Assembly: GCA_051453625.1 (NCBI GenBank)
Contig: JBOZIK010000001.1
Span: 237,693,662 to 237,757,661 of the forward strand
Length of the DNA stretch: 64,000 bases
Reading direction: 5' to 3'
DNA from: Welwitschia mirabilis
Taxonomy: Eukaryota; Gnetophyta; Gnetopsida; Welwitschiales
Position 1 is the stretch's first letter. Every line of letters starts with the position of its first letter. This document shows, piece by piece, positions 36,474-48,254 of the stretch. The notes below the pieces were generated by a model that worked only from the letters and a program-made list of their open reading frames with translations, searched no databases and was not told where the DNA came from. The translations under genes were made by a program, and so were the position numbers.

Positions 36474-38700
36474 AACTACAATCCATCTATGAAAACTATG
36501 AAAATCCCTACACCTCTTCTAATTATGTTCAATCTAAATAGATTGTATGAGATACATTTGACTTGAAAAAACTTTAGAGGATTTCCTTCAATATAAACAC
36601 AACCACCTTAGTCATTTTAAATCATAAGCTCCTTATAATATTAAGCAAACATTTAAAGAATATCTTTAAAGCCTAGAGCCCCATATAGATTAATCTCTTT
36701 GTAATCTTGAGTTTGAAAATACTTATTTTAAATAAAAAGTTATATTCCATGCCTTCTATTATTCTCATAATCCTTTTTTCTCATCATCTTATCAATCTTA
36801 TGTATTCTCTTATTCATTTAATTAACACCAAGCTTGTTCATCTACTCTATCGGAGAAAATATTAAGGNNNNNNNNNNNNNNNNNNNNNNNNNNNNNNNNN
36901 NNNNNNNNNNNNNNNNNNNNNNNNNNNNNNNNNNNNNNNNNNNNNNNNNNNNNNNNNNNNNNNNNNNAATTATGTTCAATCTAAATAGATTGTATGAGAT
37001 ACATTTGACTTGAAAAAACTTTAGGGGATTTCCTTCAATATAAATAAAATCACCTTAATCATTTTAAATCATAACATCCTTGTAATATTAAGCAAATCTT
37101 TAAGAATATCTTTAAAGCCTAGAGCCCCATATAGATCAATTTCTTTGCAATCTTGAGTTTGAAAATACTTATTTTAAACAAAAAAAGTTATATTACATGT
37201 CTTCTACTATTCTCATAATCCTTTCTTCTAATCATCTTATCAATCTTGTTTATTCTCTTATCCATTCAACCAACACCAAGCTTGTTCATCTACTCTATTG
37301 GAGAAAACATTAAGGGAATGCTTAGAAATCCAAATCCAAATTCTTCCAGATCATGGATAAAATAAGAAATTTTCATTCTTCTTAAATACCATAGAATAGA
37401 CAAATTTTATGCAGTTCACTACCTTTCTTAATTCATATCCTTTGTTTTATCATGAGTAGTATTTATCTCTCAATACTTACCAATATTTTTCATCTACTCT
37501 ATTGGAGGAATCATTACAAACATTCATGGAGTTTCAAAACCAACTTAAACTTGATCATCAAAGAATTATTTAGTAGCATTTATCTTTCTTGAGCAATCTA
37601 ATGTAGTCCACTTAACAATCATCTTTAAAATCATTAAAATATACACTATATAATTTCTTAAAAAATGATTCCCAAGAAAACATTAAAGGAATCATGAAAT
37701 CTTATAAGTGAACCAAAAAAACCCTTAAGTAAATAACCCATACCAATGTTTAAATTTTTAGTATTCTTAACCAAAAAGAAGAGGAAGATCTCTCTACATT
37801 TCATGAATCTAATCCTAAGAAGCTTTAAAACTTTAAAGGTATTAATAATAATAAAATTAATAATGCTTAAGCCATATTCTTTAGGAATGAGAAAAAACCA
37901 ATGATGAAGTCTATGAGGACATTAAGTTTAAGAATACGCTAGAGAATGATTAATTATTTGTAAAGAGTTATACTTTAGAGGAGTATTAAACATATTAAAG
38001 CATGAGAAATCATTAGAAAATGAGTAATCATTTAATAAAGGTTATACCTTAAAGANNNNNNNNNNNNNNNNNNNNNNNNNNNNNNNNNNNNNNNNNNNNN
38101 NNNNNNNNNNNNNNNNNNNNNNNNNNNNNNNNNNNNNNNNNNNNNNNNNNNNNNNCCAAGAAATTATTCCATAACATTTATCTTTCTTGAGCAATCTAAA
38201 GTATCCCTCTCAACAATCCTCTTCAAAATCATTAAAAGATACACTATATAATTTCTTAGAAAATGATTTCCAAGAAAACATTAAAGGAATCATGAAATCT
38301 TATAAGTGAACCAAAAAACCATTAAGTAAATAACCCGTACCAATGTTTAAATTTTTAGTATTCTTAACCAAAAAATAGGAGCAATAGCTCTCTACATTCC
38401 ATGAATCTAATCCTAAGAAGCTTTAAAACATTAAAAGGATTAAGAATAGTAAAATTAGTAATGCTTAAGCCATATTCTTTAGGAATGAGAAATAAACCAA
38501 TGACGATTATTTATAAAGAGTTATACTTTAGAGGAGTATTAAACATATTAAAGCATGAGAAATTCTTAGAAAATGAGCAATCATTTAAGGAAGGTTATAT
38601 CTTAAAGAGTTATATAATAGAGGAATATTTAATAAGTGATATAAATGCGAAGGACAACATCAAAGAAGAATAATTTTTTGAATTGAAAACATTATTAGCT
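36450..38700 (+). pseudogene. Gln/Ser-rich gag-like relic, plus strand
   Basis: Allowing stops that fit lost Gln codons, the plus strand gives FDLKKTLEDFLQYKHN, FENTYFK, VIFHAFYYSHNPFFSSSYQS, then LLEESLQTFMEFQNQLKLDH, QRII--HLSFLSNLMQST and SLKSLKYTL. Repeated S-L-E--L--FM--Q--- segments followed by coiled coil are typical of the region between gag and protease in some plant Ty3/gypsy elements, but I find no zinc knuckle or protease to confirm it. Overlaps occur at the gaps at 36868 (36521-36867 repeated from 36968) and 38056 (37561-38055 repeated from about 38159). The open frame at 38401-38673 is the end of this relic in the right copy. Confidence 0.3.
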
Positions 38701-41400
38701 GAGCATTACATGAGAAGAAATCACCTTGCAATCTTAAGAAATAGGAGGACATTAGCAAAGATCACATACATGATTCACCCTATGATAACCATTTATATTT
38801 TTCTCAATAACTTTACAAACTAGCAATATTATCTTATCTACTGAGAAAGATCAAGTATTAATTAAGGATAAAAAATTTTTTTTATCTTTAAAAACATCTT
38901 CTAATAATGTACTTAATGAACATGTACCTTCTCTAATTGTCTTTAATTTGTCTTTAACTTTATTCCAAAATGATGTCTTACATGAGTTTTCAAACAAGCA
39001 ACACCAAGTTAAAGGATGAACATTTTATAATTTGAAGACCTATATTATGCTACTTGGTTTGATGTTCTTCTTAAATTTATGAACTCATGCATAAAAATCT
39101 ACATGGATTCTCTACTAATTCAAAATTATTTACAAAGTTTTAAATCATTTAACATTTGTTTTCATACTTTTAAGCCTTCATACATGCATTTGCTTAGAAA
39201 CTATCTTTTAAAGATTTAGGTTTATTATATACTTTTAGATTGGATTTTTCCTTATAACTAGATTTTTCTTTTAGATTAGGTTTACATTGAAAAAAGATAA
39301 AAATGTTAAAAACATTTATGCTTAATGACCTCTCTCACCTAATACCGAAAGCACTACCACTTGTATAATTATTACCTTAAATACCTCCACATAGGAAATC
39401 CCAAATTCCATCCCTATCACAAAATAAGACATTATCATCTTAAATTTCCTTTCATACATCTATGAATTTATAAGACCTGATGATTTTAGTTGATGATCCA
39501 TAACAAATAAACTGTTAATAACTAATTACTTTATTAGTATAAGTTAGGTAGAATTTAAGTTTACTTATCTTTTGTAAGAAAACATTTTACTTATTTTTTA
39601 TTTATCTTTTCAAGTATACTTTTACTTATGATATTCAAATTCATAAAATATGATTGAAAATGATGGAATCTACTTACATATTAAATTTCATGTTTTTAAG
39701 AATTTTGTGAAAGCAAGATTTTTCTTGATTAGGCTAATAAGCCAAATACATCTCTCATGTGCATATAAAAGAATTGAATATGAGAAGTAGAAATTAAAAA
39801 AAATTTATTCTCAAAAAATAACATTATATTTTAATCAATTAAGGTTTTTTTAGTTAACTACATTAGAGTTATTGAAAGTTACTAGCAATGTAGTTCTAAC
39901 AATCCATTTATAACATGATTAATTACATCAACACTATACATGCTTGTTAGCAATACAACACTAAATTTGTCATAAATCAACATGCTATAGATTCTCAATT
40001 GCATACAAATGATTAAAGAAAAAGCATTATAATTGAAGAAAAGATAAAAATTAGAAAGAAAAAGGTGATATTTGAAGATATTTTTGTGATTGCATTCTTT
40101 AATTTATGAACTTAAAAAATTGGTTATTAATGTTTTGATTTTTATGGGTTTACTTATAGGATATCTTATGTGTTTAAAATTATTATTTATTTAGATAAAA
40201 CTAAAATTTGCTAAACTTTTAATAAAATAGTAATTATTCTAGACATTTTTATCTTTTACATTCATAGATATTTAGATTAGCTTTTGTTTCCATTACCATG
40301 CATTGTAGATAAAAGATCTAATTATAATGATTTTTCATCATATAATCCAAATTTACATCCCATTCCTATTTTATTTATTTTTTTCATCATTGAATTTAGC
40401 TTCTAATATAAACCTAATAATTTTGGGTAATAACACATTTCATAAACTTTTACTCTCAAAATCTTAAAATAATTAGTAGCACCATTAGTTGTTATTGGTG
40501 TTGCTATCCATCTTTTAAATTTTACTTCTAAACTCTTTTGCAGCATNNNNNNNNNNNNNNNNNNNNNNNNNNNNNNNNNNNNNNNNNNNNNNNNNNNNNN
40601 NNNNNNNNNNNNNNNNNNNNNNNNNNNNNNNNNNNNNNNNNNNNNNATATTCAAATTCATAAAATATGATTGAAAATAATGGAATCTACTTACATATTAA
40701 ATTTCATGTTTTTAAGAATTTTATGAAAACAAGATTTTTCTTAACTAGGCTAATAAGCCAAATACCTCTCTCATGTGCATATAAAAGAATTAAATATGAG
40801 AAGTAGAAATTAAAAAAAAAATCTTCTTAAACAATAACATTATATATTAATCAATTACATTTTTTTAGTTAACTACATTAGAGTTATTGACAGTCACTAG
40901 CAATGTAGTTCTAACAATCCATTTATAACATGATTACTTACATCAACACTATACGTGCTTATTGGAAATACAACACTAAATTTGTCATAAAGCAACATGC
41001 TCTAGATACTTAATTACATACAAATGATTAAAGAAAAAACATTATAATTGAAGAAAAGATAAAAATTAAAAAGAAAAAGGTGATATTTGCAGATATTTTT
41101 GTGATTGCATTTTTTAATTTATGAACTTAAAAAATTGGTTATTAATGTTTGATTTTTATGGGTTTACTTATAGGATATCTTATTTGTTTAATGCTATGAT
41201 TTATTTAGATAAAACTAAAATTTACAAAATTTTAATAAAATAGTAATTGTTCTAGGCATTTTTATCTTTTACATTCATAGATATTTCAATTAGCTTTTGT
41301 TTCCATTAGCATGCATTGTAGATAAAAGTTCTAATTGTAATGATTTTTCATCATATAATCAAAATTTACATCCCATTCCTATTTTATTTATTTTTTTCAT
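38701..41400. other. AT-rich element interior, mostly without recognisable gene
   Basis: No motif is recognised apart from the minus-strand relic described at 41415-41700 and its partial copy at 40403-40546. The gap at 40547-40646 repeats 39631-40546 at 40647-41562. Reverse transcriptase or integrase blocks, expected if this were a complete LTR element, were not found. Confidence 0.45.
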
Positions 41401-41414
41401 CATTGAATTTACCC

Positions 41415-41700
41415 TCTAATACAAACCCAATAATTTTGGATAATAACACATTTCATAAACTTTTACTCTTAAAATATCAAAAAAACTAGCACCACCATTA
41501 GTGGTTATTGGTGCTGCTATCCATCTTTTAAATTTTACTTCTAAACTCTTTTTTAGCATCACTCATTTCATTTACAGTCTTTTTAGATTATTTTCTACAC
41601 TAAAATGTTTTAAAAACTAAATGTAACTCATTATTAATCTTTAAACTTTACTTTCATTTTCATTCTCGATTTCATTCTCCTCATCTTCACAATAAATATA
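41415..41700 (-). pseudogene. Unidentified minus-strand coding relic
   Basis: One frame runs from an acidic stretch YCEDEENEIENENESKV (41642-41700) through several stops to MLKKSLEVKFKRWIAAPITT, ILRVKVYEMCYYPKLLGLY near 41415. The overlapping copy at 40403-40546 preserves the same protein with few changes (WIATPITTNGATNYFKILRV against WIAAPITTNGGASFFDILRV). Most of the nucleotide differences fall in a short coding-like block. I do not recognise the family. It is oriented opposite to the gag-like relic to its left. Confidence 0.3.
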
Positions 41701-41829
41701 ATTTAAAAAATGAGTGATTGATCATTATTTCTAAGAGTATCTTTTTGTTTGATATTTTATTGTATACATTTTAGTGTATTGCATTGTAGCCTTTTCAAAT
41801 TTATTATAATAATTTTTTTTGCATACCAA

Positions 41830-42035
41830 GTTTAAAGTTTTTACATTTTAGTTTTCCTAAGACTTTTTATTAAATTTTTCTAAATTTTAATATCCTATTT
41901 ATTAAAAATTGATCATAAATTTTTTAAAATGTATATCATTTTTCTACTTAAATATCTTACTTAGATGATTTTATCATGTTGATCATGTCTTTATTAACTT
42001 TTTTCTTGGAGACTAATAAAACTCTATTTACAAGG
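41830..42035. repeat. Segment X', inverted partner of 32830-33050
   Basis: It is the reverse complement of X: TTTTCCTAAGACTTTTTATT, ATTGATCATAAATTTTT, ATATCTTACTTAGATGATTTT and CATGTTGATCATG are found in the expected order. It directly precedes LTR-A copy 2. Confidence 0.6.
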
Positions 42036-43058
42036 TGTGTTTAAATTAACATTCAAATAAAGTATATGTGATAAGTTTAGCATAGGAAAAAAATATTAAA
42101 ATATCCATTTTATCATAAAATTATGTCTTTAACCATTATATACATGATTTGTGAAATTATAAGCTTTCTCATAACTTTTTAAGTTAATTACTGCCTTCTA
42201 AAAGACATTCTATAAAATGAATGAATTTTATTAGAAATACTAATGCCACTATTCATGTCACCAATGCCATTGGCTTTTTATAATAAAATGGAACTAAAGA
42301 TATATTCTTATATATTTATAAGAAATTCATCACATTCCACTTGTAAGCTTACTAAAAAACCTAAATCAGTATCCATTATCAACTTTGATAATACATGACA
42401 GAGATGTAAAATGGTACATTGCAGTGACATGTGATAGTNNNNNNNNNNNNNNNNNNNNNNNNNNNNNNNNNNNNNNNNNNNNNNNNNNNNNNNNNNNNNN
42501 NNNNNNNNNNNNNNNNNNNNNNNNNNNNNNNNNNNNNNTTATCAACTTTCATAATACATGATAGAGATGTAAAATGATACATTATAGTGACATGTGATAG
42601 TAGTAAGTATAATGACATCAAGTAGACATGGAATAATATTTACTAATAATAGCATCATCATCCAAATGCCATATCCTTATATATTTTCATAAGAAGACAG
42701 ATTCTTCTTAAACTTATGTGGTAAAATTTATAACCTCCTCCAAATGTAAACAACTAAAAATGTAATCCCCCTAAAGTAACTGTCACTAATCACTAGGAGC
42801 TATGATTTCCAAGTTTTCCCTTATTTATAAAAGGGATGTAATTCCTCATCATAAAGAATATTTGTTTGAAAAAACATAATGGGACTTCTTAAAACATTAG
42901 GATGTCATGGTTTTCTAGCCGCCGCCATTGGAATGAACTTATTCTAAGCTAATTCAAGGAATCCATTTTAATTTTATCTTCTTTTTCTGATGCAATGTAT
43001 TTTCTAAATTAATACAAGAATAAGTTATTTATCCTTTTATTTCTAGTGCATGTTAACA
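42036..43058 (+). repeat. LTR family A, copy 2, plus orientation (about 0.86 kb corrected)
   Basis: It starts near TGTGTTTAAATTAAC and ends GCATGTTAACA at 43058, the conserved inner LTR end. TTTATAAAAG at 42825-42834 is its TATA box. The gap at 42439-42538 has a 63-base overlap (42376-42438 repeated from 42539). The sequence after 43058 reads CAATAATTTTAATC, where a PBS would be, too decayed to assign. A GC-rich patch, GCCGCCGCCAT, lies at 42918-42928. Confidence 0.65.
42825..42834 (+). promoter_or_regulatory. TATA box of LTR-A copy 2
   Basis: TTTATAAAAG lies 233 bases before the inner LTR end, the same spacing as in copy 1. It implies rightward transcription into the leader at 43.06 kb. Confidence 0.5.
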
Positions 43059-44291
43059 CAATAATTTTAATCTTTAGATGGGACTATAATATCAATATCT
43101 TTTGAACAAAGTAAATTCTCTAAAGTTAACACTTTGGTCATAGTTGTTGTTATTTTATAGATCGTAAGTATAATTGTCCTTGCTTTCTATGTTTATAAAG
43201 GACTATGGAATACTAAAGTGACTATTGAATTCATTAATACTCATGAGATGAATGAGATTATGTTATCATACCTAAGCCATTACAACTTGATGTTTTGAGC
43301 TTATGTTTTAAGAATTATAGAAAATCATTAAAAGCAAATATGAGATGTTGGATAAGTCATGCTAGTTCTTTAAAGCATGTTTATTTTCATACATTACTAA
43401 TTACAGTTTATTAAATTATTGAATTTGATTTTATTTTTTGTTTAATTTTCTTGTAGAATTAAAAAAATTTTGTTACTTTTGCTAAGTTTACCTCAAATAT
43501 TCCTATGAAAGAATGACATNNNNNNNNNNNNNNNNNNNNNNNNNNNNNNNNNNNNNNNNNNNNNNNNNNNNNNNNNNNNNNNNNNNNNNNNNNNNNNNNN
43601 NNNNNNNNNNNNNNNNNNNATTGAATTCATTAACACTCATGAGGTGAATGAGTTTATGTTATCATCCCTAAGCCATCAAACTTGATGTTTTGAGCTTATG
43701 TTTTAAGAATTATAGAAAATCATTAAAAGAAAGTATGAGATGTTGGATAAGCCATGCTAGTTCTTTAAAGCATGTTTATTTTCATATATTACTAATTACA
43801 GTTTATTAAAATTATTGAACTTGATTTTATGTTTTTTTTTATTTCATTGTAAAATTAAAAATTTTTTGTTACTTTTGCTAAGTTTACCTCAAATATTCCT
43901 ATGGAAGAATGACATTGAATGCTTATTTAGTTTTTATAAACATTTGCATTTGCTATAATGAATAACATAATTTATCCATGAGAAGGTTTTGTGGTTTATC
44001 TGATAGCTCACCTTTACTCCAATGATTTCTTGTAATTCCTAAAACATAAGTTTAAATCATCAAGTTATGATGGCTCAAGCATAATTACATAATCTCATTC
44101 AACGCATGAGTGTTAGTGAATTCAATAGTTACTTTAGCATTTTATAGTCCTTTATAAACATAGAAAGTAAGGAAAACTATATTTCATATCTATAACATAA
44201 TAGCAACTATAGCCAAAAAGTTAACTTTAGAAAATTCACTTAGTTCAAAAGATCTTAATGATGTAGTCTCACCTACAAGTTAAAAGTGACA
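43059..44291. repeat. Two LTR-A leaders facing each other (inverted repeat)
   Basis: The leader of copy 2 (plus) occupies about 43059-43345 and that of copy 3 (minus) about 44010-44291. For example, 43180-43340 is the reverse complement of 44010-44180, including TTTCTATGTTTATAAAGGACTAT. The gap at 43520-43619 repeats 43224-43519 at 43620-43915. After correction only about 0.84 kb separates the two LTRs, so there is no room for a full element between them. Confidence 0.6.
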
Positions 44292-45222
44292 TGTTAACAT
44301 TTACTAAAAATCAAAAAGTAAACAACTACTATAATAATTAAATAAGAAAGAGTCTAACTTATGAATTAAAAGTATCATGTCAATTTGTATTAGAAATCAA
44401 AGAATGAGTAACTTATTATTGTATTAATTTAAGAAATACATTACATCCAAAGAGAAATATGAAGTTGAAATGAACTTCTTGAATTGGCCTTGTAACAAAT
44501 CTTCTCCCAAAATGGATGCTTAAAAAACCATAACATCATAACACTCTAAGAAGTTCGTTTATGTTTTTTCAGTTAAAGATCTTTTACAATGAGGGCTTAA
44601 GACACTTTTATAGATAAGGGAAGGCTTAATAATATTTTTCTTATGGTGTTTGATGGTAGTTATGTTAGGTTTTAGGGGATTATAATTTATAATTATTACA
44701 TTATAAGGAGGTTATAAATTTTATTATTAAAAATAGTAGATAACATGGCCTTTGGATGATGACGCTATTACCATCTAATGTTGTGCCATATGTCATCCAT
44801 GTAATTAAATCAATTACTATCACATATCACTATAATGTATTATTTTACACTTCAATCACATATCATTAATGTTGATGATGGTTTCTAACTTAACCTCTAA
44901 CTAACTCTATAAGTAAAATGTGATGAATTTATCATAAATATATAATAATATAGATTTAGTCCCATTTCAATATAAAAAGCTAGTTACATCACTACCGTAG
45001 ATGGTAGTGCTAACATTTCCTAATAAAATTTGTTCATTTTTTAGCATGTCTTTCAAGAGGAAATAATGAACTTGAAAATCCTATGGAAAAGTTCATACTT
45101 TCAAAAATCATATATAAAATTGTCAAAGACATAATTTTATTATAAAATGATATTTTAATATCTTTACTTATGTCAAATTTATCAAATATACTTGGTCTAA
45201 ATTTCAATTTTACATGTCAACA
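44292..45222 (-). repeat. LTR family A, copy 3, minus orientation (0.93 kb)
   Basis: It has clean termini on the plus strand: TGTTAACATT at 44292 and ACATGTCAACA ending at 45222, forming the short inverted repeat TGTTRAC. No gap interrupts it, so it is the best reference for the family. TATA box at 44601-44613 (minus strand CTATAAAAGTGTC). A doubled leader boundary adjoins its inner end, as for copy 1. Confidence 0.7.
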
Positions 45223-45841
45223 CTTATTCTTTAACTTAGCTTTGAATTTTTTTGAGTTTTTATTATAGTTTTTTGTACTCAAAAAAACCCTTCTTTTTCT
45301 TTCTTCTTCTATATACAAGCATTCTCTTAAACTTTCTAGTAAATAAACAAGCTTCTCATCTAAATCTAAGATAAAATTTAATGAAGATAAAATATAGCTA
45401 TATTTTAAGATTTAAAAAGTGGAATTTCATTTTATTTTAGTGATATAACATTACTATTATTACCTTTATCTAGATGTTATAATTTAAAAGTAAACATGTA
45501 ACTTATCAGTTCCTTCAATTGATACTTTTAAATTTCTTTATGTCTTCTATTAATAGAAATGTATTTTTGTAAGTATTAGGGAGTGATCTCAAGATTTTTT
45601 TCTATAGTTTGACTTGATGAAAGATATATATTAATCCTTTGTAATTCACTCATGGTTTCCACTAGTTTATTATTAAAATTATTGATACTCATCATATTTC
45701 ATCTAAATATGCTTGGATTATTTCATAAGAATTTACTTAGTTATCTTATTAATTTAACTTATTTCTTTGTATTTCACCTACAAGTAATTCTAAATATAAT
45801 TTAATAGTAGTAAAATTTCTTATATTCCTATAGTATTCTAT
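45223..45841. other. AT-rich spacer between LTR-A copy 3 and LINE-1
   Basis: No coding frame or repeat is recognised. It begins at the LTR terminus and ends at the presumed 3' end of LINE-1. Confidence 0.5.
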
Positions 45842-45875
45842 TTTTTAATCAATAAATAAAAGTATATTACTACCA
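45842..45875 (-). other. Presumed LINE-1 3' end with short A tail
   Basis: The minus strand reads ATACTTTTATTTATTGATT followed by A6. AT-rich ends of this kind followed by A are common in plant LINEs. No target-site duplication was verified. Confidence 0.4.
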
Positions 45876-46419
45876 GAAGAACTCATTACAATATACTCTA
45901 GGCATTCCCAAAGAAGAAGGTCATAAAATTCTCTATACCATGATGGCTATATAATCAACATCAATTACTTTCCTATGTCCTTCCACCTTTTATGTATGTT
46001 TTAAAATACTCTAATGTTTCTCTCTCTTCAAATACTATAAATAGTAGCACAAAATACCTTTCTACATCTCTTTACAAACTATGTTCCTTCCTGGATTATT
46101 CTTGAGAACTAGGCCAAAAGTTAAAACCAACCTGTACATCTATGATTTCATNNNNNNNNNNNNNNNNNNNNNNNNNNNNNNNNNNNNNNNNNNNNNNNNN
46201 NNNNNNNNNNNNNNNNNNNNNNNNNNNNNNNNNNNNNNNNNNNNNNNNNNNATATTAGCACAAAATATGTTTCTACATCTCTTTACAAACTATGTTCCTC
46301 CCTGGATTATTCTTGACAACTTGGCCAAAAGTTAAAATCAACCTGTACATCTATGATTTCATTTTAAAAAATCAAAGGAAAAAAGACCAAATTTGTTGTA
46401 TAAAATAATACTGAAATAG

Positions 46420-47160
46420 CAAGTGGTCAATGGTTTTAAGTTGCTATAAACATAAGGCACAAATAGTGTCCAGTTGCAAACCCAAAGAGGCCAAGATAGA
46501 TTTGACTAACAGCTTGTCATAAACTACTATCTAGCTAATAAAGGCATGTCTAGAAAAAGGAGAGCACTTTCACACTATTTTACATCAAATTACTTTATCC
46601 CTTAGCCATAATATTAATTTGTATAGCTTCCTTAAATAAAATGTATCTTGCAAGTTTTGGAAATGATGCTAAACTGGCGGCCTAATGTCCAGCAATTGGT
46701 TAAACCACCAAGAGTAATTNNNNNNNNNNNNNNNNNNNNNNNNNNNNNNNNNNNNNNNNNNNNNNNNNNNNNNNNNNNNNNNNNNNNNNNNNNNNNNNNN
46801 NNNNNNNNNNNNNNNNNNNTAACAATGAAATAGCAAGTGGTTAATGGTTTTAAGTTGCGATAAACATAAGGCACAAAGAGTGTCCACTTGCAAATTGAAA
46901 GAGGCTAAGATAGATTTGACTAACAGCTTGTCATAAACTGCTATCTAGCTAATAAAGGCATGTCTAGAAAAAGAATAGCACTTTCACACTATTTTACATC
47001 AAATTACTTTATCCCTTAGCTATAACATCAATTTGTATAGCTTCCTCAAATAGAATGTATCTTGCAATTTTTGGAAATGATGCTAAACTAGTGGCCTAAT
47101 GTCCAGTAATTAGTTAAACCACCAAGAGTAACTTCTCTTCCTTTTTACCTATTACATCCT
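46420..47160 (-). pseudogene. LINE-1 zf-RVT zinc-binding region, two overlapping copies
   Basis: At 46893 the minus strand reads DTLCALCLSQLKTINHLLFH followed by Cys, matching the zf-RVT pattern C-X2-C, then E/K-T--HL-F-C; the four metal ligands C, C, H, C are kept. It is then cut by stops. The left copy (about 46400-46719) shows DTICALCL. This domain lies at the C-terminus of plant LINE RT proteins. Further right (47134-47040) another frame resembles the preceding -SWEDVC region only weakly. The gap at 46720 repeats 46406-46719 at 46820-47133. Confidence 0.65.
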
Positions 47161-47167
47161 AGTAATC

Positions 47168-48250
47168 TTGACATAGTAGATATGAATTCATTAGATCCAT
47201 AGAGTGACCTTATCATGCATAATAACCCATATGTATCTAAATATTGCTACAATGTTTTAGATCTCTAGATTCAGAACCCTAAAATCCCCTTGTCTTTTGC
47301 TTCTTATAACCACATCTCAAGTAATAAGGTATTTATGTTTAAGAAGTTCACTTCTAGTCTAATGAAATCTTTTAAAGATAATATCAATGTCCCTCATGAT
47401 TCCTTTAGAAATAATAAATGGTTAAGCTCAAAAGGCTTAAATCCTCATCAAAATTAACTTAATGAGCTATAGTCTCCCAGAATAAGATAAGATCATGGCA
47501 TGTCAACTTGTGACCCAATAACAAATAANNNNNNNNNNNNNNNNNNNNNNNNNNNNNNNNNNNNNNNNNNNNNNNNNNNNNNNNNNNNNNNNNNNNNNNN
47601 NNNNNNNNNNNNNNNNNNNNNNNNNNNNNNNNNNNNNNNNNNNNNNNNNNNNNNNNNNNNNNNNNNNNNNNNNNNNNNNNNNNNNNNNNNNNNNNNNNNN
47701 NNNNNNNNNNNNNNNNNNNNNNNNNNNNNNNNNNNNNNNNNNNNNNNNNNNNNNNNNNNNNNNNNNNNNNNNNNNNNNNNNNNNNNTTGACATAGTAGCT
47801 ATGAATTAATTAGATTCATAGAGTGGCCTTCTCATGCATAATGTCCCATAGATATCTAGAGATTGCTGAAATGTTCTAGATCTCTAGATTCATAACTCTT
47901 AAACCCCCTTATCTTTTGCTTCCTATAACCACATCTCAAGTAATAAGGTATTTATATTTAAGAAGTTCACTTCTAGTTTAATGTAATCTTTTAAAGCTAG
48001 TATCAGTGTCCCTCGTGACCCCTTTAGAAATAAGAAATGGTTGGGCCTAAAAGGCCTAAATCCCTATCAAAATTGACTTAATGAGCTACAGTCTTCCAGA
48101 ATAAGGTAAGATCATGGCATTTCAACTTGTGACCTAATAACAAATAGGTATGAAGATTGGGGGTCATCGTGTCTTACCTCCTAGCTCTCTTAAAGAAGTC
48201 CTAAAGTAAACCATTGATAGATATGGAATATTTTGTGGTAGTAAAATAGA
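47168..48250 (-). pseudogene. LINE-1 RT thumb with a deletion removing the YADD block
   Basis: From the right: GIGFAKKFIHWI, SISINGLL, FFKRARR, DTMTPNLHTYLLLG, then almost at once MILPYSGRL, LIKSILIGI and FLISKGVTRDTDT. In family members GF--KFI-WI, -S-NG---GFF-G-RGLRQGDP-SP-LFVL is followed by about 150 residues including the catalytic FADD, and only then by LLSYAGRLQLIKSVL. Here the two ends lie about 10 residues apart, near 48110-48150. The left copy, which stops at 47528, also reaches into this junction, so the deletion is in both. The 258-N gap at 47529 repeats 47168-47528 at 47787-48147. Confidence 0.65.
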
Positions 48251-48254
48251 ATTC

